7,824 bases of DNA from Pseudomonadota bacterium (lineage in GTDB: Bacteria > Pseudomonadota > Gammaproteobacteria > Burkholderiales > Burkholderiaceae_C), in the NCBI GenBank assembly GCA_023436025.1, contig JAEZKX010000185.1:1-7824 (forward strand). The letters run 5' to 3'. Of the stretch, positions 5,947 to 7,824 are shown piece after piece (the first letter of the stretch is position 1; each line of letters starts with the position of its first letter). The translations under genes were made by a program, and so were the position numbers. The notes beneath the pieces are model-generated. The model searched no databases. It saw nothing but the letters and a program-made list of their open reading frames with translations, and was not told where the DNA came from.

Positions 5947-6050
5947 CCGGACGCGAAAGTCGCAAAGGTCTCGCAAAAGTCGCAAAAGGACTTTCCAATG
6001 GGCTGTTCCTTTTTGCGACTTTTGCGCGCTTTCGCGTCCTTTGCGTCCGG
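5947..6050. repeat. Long imperfect inverted repeat upstream of eno, built from (T/A)CGCAAAG-like units
   Basis: The two arms pair end to end: CCGGACGC (5947-5954) with GCGTCCGG (6043-6050) outside, and a perfect 16-bp match CGCAAAAGTCGCAAAA (5972-5987) with its complement (6011-6026) inside, around a loop of about 23 nt (5988-6010). The middle of each arm pairs imperfectly with a one-base offset. Each arm is itself a series of roughly 9-nt units of the type CGCAAAG or CGCGAAAG. The element is much richer in A/T than the flanking genes. It looks like a dispersed intergenic repeat (REP/MITE-like) rather than a terminator, because the nearest T-run (6068-6074) is 17 bases beyond the hairpin. It could still modulate read-through from pyrG to eno. 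Confidence 0.8.
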
Positions 6051-6092
6051 ATGTTGTCCGTCCCTGGTTTTTTTGACTGCAAGAGAAACTGA

Positions 6093-7382
6093 ATGAGCGC
6101 TATCGTTGACATCGTCGGCCGCGAAGTCCTGGACTCGCGGGGCAATCCCACCGTGGAGTGCGACGTGCTGCTGGAGTCCGGCACCATGGGCCGCGCCGCC
6201 GTGCCCTCGGGCGCGTCGACCGGCTCGCGCGAAGCCATCGAGCTGCGCGACGGCGACCCCGCGCGCTACCTCGGCAAGGGCGTGCTCAAGGCCGTGGAGC
6301 ACATCAACACCGAGATCAGCGAGGCCGTGCTGGGCCTGGACGCTTCGGAGCAGAACTTCCTGGACAAGACGCTGATCGACTTGGACGGCACCGAGAACAA
6401 GAGCCGCCTGGGCGCCAACGCCATGCTGGCGGTGTCCATGGCGGTGGCGCGCGCGGCGGCCGAGGAATCGGGCCTGCCCCTGTACCGCTACTTCGGCGGC
6501 ATGAACGGCTGCATGCTGCCGGTGCCGATGATGAACGTGGTCAACGGCGGCGCCCACGCCAACAACAACCTCGACCTGCAGGAGCTGATGATCATCCCCG
6601 TGGGGGCGCCCAGCTTCCGCGAGGCGCTGCGCTACGGCGCCGAGGTGTTTCACGCGCTCAAGAAGATCATCCACGACAAGGGCATGAGCGTGGCGGTCGG
6701 CGACGAAGGCGGCTTCGCTCCCAACGTCGAGAACCACGAGGCCGCGCTGCAGATGATCCTGCAGGCCATCGAGAAGGCGGGCTACAAGCCGGGCGAGCAG
6801 ATCGCCCTGGGCCTGGACTGCGCCTCCAGCGAGTTCTACAAGGACGGCGTCTACGACCTGTCGGCCGAGGGCGAGCGCCTGAATGCCAACGACTGGACCG
6901 GCATCCTCGAGAGCTGGGTCGGCAAGTACCCCATCATCAGCATCGAGGACGGCATGGCCGAAGGCGACTGGGACGGCTGGAAGACGCTGACCGAACGCCT
7001 GGGCAAGCGCGTGCAGCTGGTGGGCGACGACCTGTTCGTCACCAACACCAAGATCTTCAAGGAGGGCATCGAGCGCGGCATCGCCAACTCGATCCTGATC
7101 AAGATCAACCAGATCGGCACGCTCAGCGAGACCTTCGCCGCCATCGAGATGGCCAAGCGCGCCAACTACACGGCGGTCATCAGCCACCGCTCGGGCGAGA
7201 CCGAGGACTCCACCATCGCCGACATCGCGGTGGGCACCAATGCCGGCCAGATCAAGACCGGCTCGCTCTCGCGCTCGGACCGCATGGCCAAGTACAACCA
7301 GTTGCTGCGCATCGAGGAAGACCTGGGCGACGTCGCGCAGTATCCCGGCCGCGGCGCCTTCTACAACCTGCGGAACCTGTGA
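6093..7382 (+). CDS. eno: Enolase (phosphopyruvate hydratase)
   Basis: Interconverts 2-phosphoglycerate and phosphoenolpyruvate in glycolysis and gluconeogenesis; the E. coli enzyme is also a degradosome partner. It has 429 residues, normal for the family. The N-terminal domain opens with IVDIVGREVLDSRGNPTVE and has the mobile loop PSGASTGSREA. The barrel carries His155 in GGAHANNN, the catalytic Glu205 in GDEGGFAP, Mg ligands Asp242 (GLDCASS), Glu285 (IEDGMAE) and Asp312 (GDDLF), and the catalytic Lys337 in the signature LIKINQIGTLSET. SHRSGETEDS follows, as expected. The ATG at 6093 has a modest Shine-Dalgarno AAGAGA (6081-6086). The 162-base gap before it holds the inverted repeat; I see no convincing promoter there, so eno may depend partly on read-through from upstream. 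ftsB starts one base after its stop. Confidence 0.98.
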   Translation: MSAIVDIVGREVLDSRGNPTVECDVLLESGTMGRAAVPSGASTGSREAIELRDGDPARYLGKGVLKAVEHINTEISEAVLGLDASEQNFLDKTLIDLDGTENKSRLGANAMLAVSMAVARAAAEESGLPLYRYFGGMNGCMLPVPMMNVVNGGAHANNNLDLQELMIIPVGAPSFREALRYGAEVFHALKKIIHDKGMSVAVGDEGGFAPNVENHEAALQMILQAIEKAGYKPGEQIALGLDCASSEFYKDGVYDLSAEGERLNANDWTGILESWVGKYPIISIEDGMAEGDWDGWKTLTERLGKRVQLVGDDLFVTNTKIFKEGIERGIANSILIKINQIGTLSETFAAIEMAKRANYTAVISHRSGETEDSTIADIAVGTNAGQIKTGSLSRSDRMAKYNQLLRIEEDLGDVAQYPGRGAFYNLRNL

Positions 7383-7383
7383 C

Positions 7384-7659
7384 TTGAACGGCCGCACCGC
7401 CGCTGTCCTGCTGATCGGCCTGTTGGCGGCCGTTCACGGGCAGCTGTGGTTCGGCCGCGGCAGCGTCGGCGACGTGCAGCAGATGCAGCGCCGTCTCGAC
7501 GAGCAGAAGGCGCGTAACACGGTGGCCCAGCAGGCCAACGAGCGCCTGGCCGCCGAAGTGCGCGACCTGCAGGAAGGGCTGGAGACCGTCGAGGAGAAGG
7601 CCCGTGCCGAGCTGGGCATGGTCAAGCCCAACGAGGTGCTGGTGCAGTTCGCGAAGTAG
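7384..7659 (+). CDS. ftsB: Cell division protein FtsB (DivIC-like)
   Basis: Small bitopic inner-membrane protein that joins FtsL and FtsQ in the divisome and helps trigger septal peptidoglycan synthesis. It is 91 residues from a TTG start. A short cytoplasmic N-terminus (MNGR) is followed by one membrane segment (about 5-19), then QLWFGRGS, then a periplasmic coiled coil (about 28-65), VQQMQRRLDEQKARNTVAQQ onward, and the family C-terminus ELGMVKPNEVLVQ. TTG at 7384 is chosen because it gives the normal length and leaves one base between it and the eno stop; the frame continues open upstream inside eno, but those codons are not FtsB-like and no ATG or GTG lies nearby. The Shine-Dalgarno is weak at best, so translation is probably coupled to eno. 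The eno-ftsB linkage is widespread in proteobacteria. Confidence 0.92.
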   Translation: MNGRTAAVLLIGLLAAVHGQLWFGRGSVGDVQQMQRRLDEQKARNTVAQQANERLAAEVRDLQEGLETVEEKARAELGMVKPNEVLVQFAK

Positions 7660-7668
7660 CGCTGCGCG

Positions 7669-7700
7669 GTGGGCGTGGCTTTCGGCGCCGGGCCGCCCAC
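7669..7700 (+). other. Weak hairpin after ftsB
   Basis: GTGGGC (7669-7674) and GCCCAC (7695-7700) can pair around a 20-nt GC-rich loop that contains the palindrome CGGCGCCG. There is no U-tract, and its right arm runs into the first heptamer repeat. It may act as a 3' end-protecting structure or mean nothing in such GC-rich DNA. Confidence 0.25.
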
Positions 7701-7782
7701 GCTGAACGCTGAACGCTGAACGCTGAACGCTGAACGCTGAACGCTGAACGCTCAACGCTCAACGCTCAACGCTCAACGCTCA
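7699..7782. repeat. Heptanucleotide tandem repeat, twelve units in two homogeneous blocks
   Basis: Seven exact copies of ACGCTGA (7699-7747) are followed without interruption by five exact copies of ACGCTCA (7748-7782), then a partial ACGC. The blocks differ by one base (G to C at unit position 6). The array fills most of the gap after ftsB. The unit length is not a multiple of three, so copy-number change would shift any reading frame through it. The open frames across it on either strand are low-complexity by-products. No coding role is supported; slippage-prone simple repeat is the safest description. Confidence 0.97.
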
Positions 7783-7795
7783 ACGCCCGACACCC

Positions 7796-7824
7796 ATGTC
7801 CCTCACCCGGCTCCACCCCGCATG
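7796..7824 (+). CDS. Possible start of a downstream gene, cut by the window edge
   Basis: An ATG at 7796, 13 bases after the heptamer array, opens a frame reading MSLTRLHPA to the end of the window without a stop. No Shine-Dalgarno site is seen and nine codons are too few to recognise a family. It is listed because it follows ftsB on the same strand where a next gene might begin; the true gene could equally start further right or lie on the other strand. Confidence 0.2.

Noticed and set aside
5947..6074. Considered the inverted repeat plus the T-run at 6068-6074 as an intrinsic terminator.
   Set aside because: The T-run begins 17 bases beyond the end of the hairpin, too far for a standard rho-independent terminator.
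6054..6078. TTGTCC and TTGACT as -35 boxes for an eno promoter.
   Set aside because: Neither has a reasonable -10 hexamer at 16-18 bp; the one for TTGACT would fall inside the eno coding region.
5367..7397. A 676-codon open frame on the minus strand antisense to eno and the end of pyrG.
   Set aside because: It is a GC-driven shadow frame. Its translation is a low-information mix rich in Ala, Val, Leu, Gly and Asp, and it runs across the inverted repeat and opposite conserved enzymes.
7252..7755. A minus-strand open frame with a repetitive N-terminus (SVQRSAF repeats) over the heptamer array.
   Set aside because: The repeats are just the translated 7-bp array and the rest is antisense to ftsB and eno; no independent coding evidence.
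7699..7786. Considered a CRISPR array or iteron-type replication origin.
   Set aside because: The units are contiguous 7-mers without spacers, and no replication initiator gene, DnaA boxes or A/T-rich melting region is nearby.

Overview
The window looks like a stretch of chromosomal core genome from a high-GC betaproteobacterium of the order Burkholderiales, most likely family Comamonadaceae (the Ramlibacter/Variovorax/Acidovorax side). This is inferred from the very high GC at third codon positions, from protein wording typical of that group (Dut, CoaBC, FtsB, the SlyD-type isomerase) and from the gene order pyrG - DUF1330 - eno - ftsB. No mobile element, CRISPR array, rRNA or tRNA was seen. 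No stretch longer than about 165 bases lacks a gene.

Layout. (1) Positions 1-957, minus strand: a 3'-truncated JmjC/cupin oxygenase of the RoxA/YcfD type, which hydroxylates ribosomal protein uL16. It diverges from a SlyD-type FKBP prolyl isomerase at 977-1468 across only 19 bp. (2) A strong bidirectional terminator (1492-1518) separates slyD from a convergent glycine-zipper outer-membrane lipoprotein (1536-2027, minus). (3) coaBC (2636-3859) and dut (2182-2628) form a tight minus-strand operon that ends in a hairpin terminator at 2150-2177. (4) An 89-bp divergent promoter region holds a consensus TATAAT for pyrG and a TACACT directly in front of coaBC. (5) On the plus strand run pyrG (3949-5631), a DUF1330 protein (5640-5930), eno (6093-7382) and ftsB (7384-7659). 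A 104-bp imperfect inverted repeat lies between the DUF1330 gene and eno. (6) After ftsB comes an array of twelve 7-bp repeats in two homogeneous blocks (7699-7782), then the possible start of another gene at the window edge.

The genes are housekeeping: nucleotide supply (CTP synthesis, dUTP removal), coenzyme A synthesis, glycolysis, the divisome, protein folding and ribosome modification. I see no new multi-gene system. The points that deserve attention are non-coding: an almost symmetric 19-bp bidirectional start region with no Shine-Dalgarno sites, a second likely leaderless gene (coaBC), a hairpin where the pyrG ribosome-binding site should be, the inverted repeat before eno, the two-block heptamer array, and the absence of kdsA from its usual place after pyrG.
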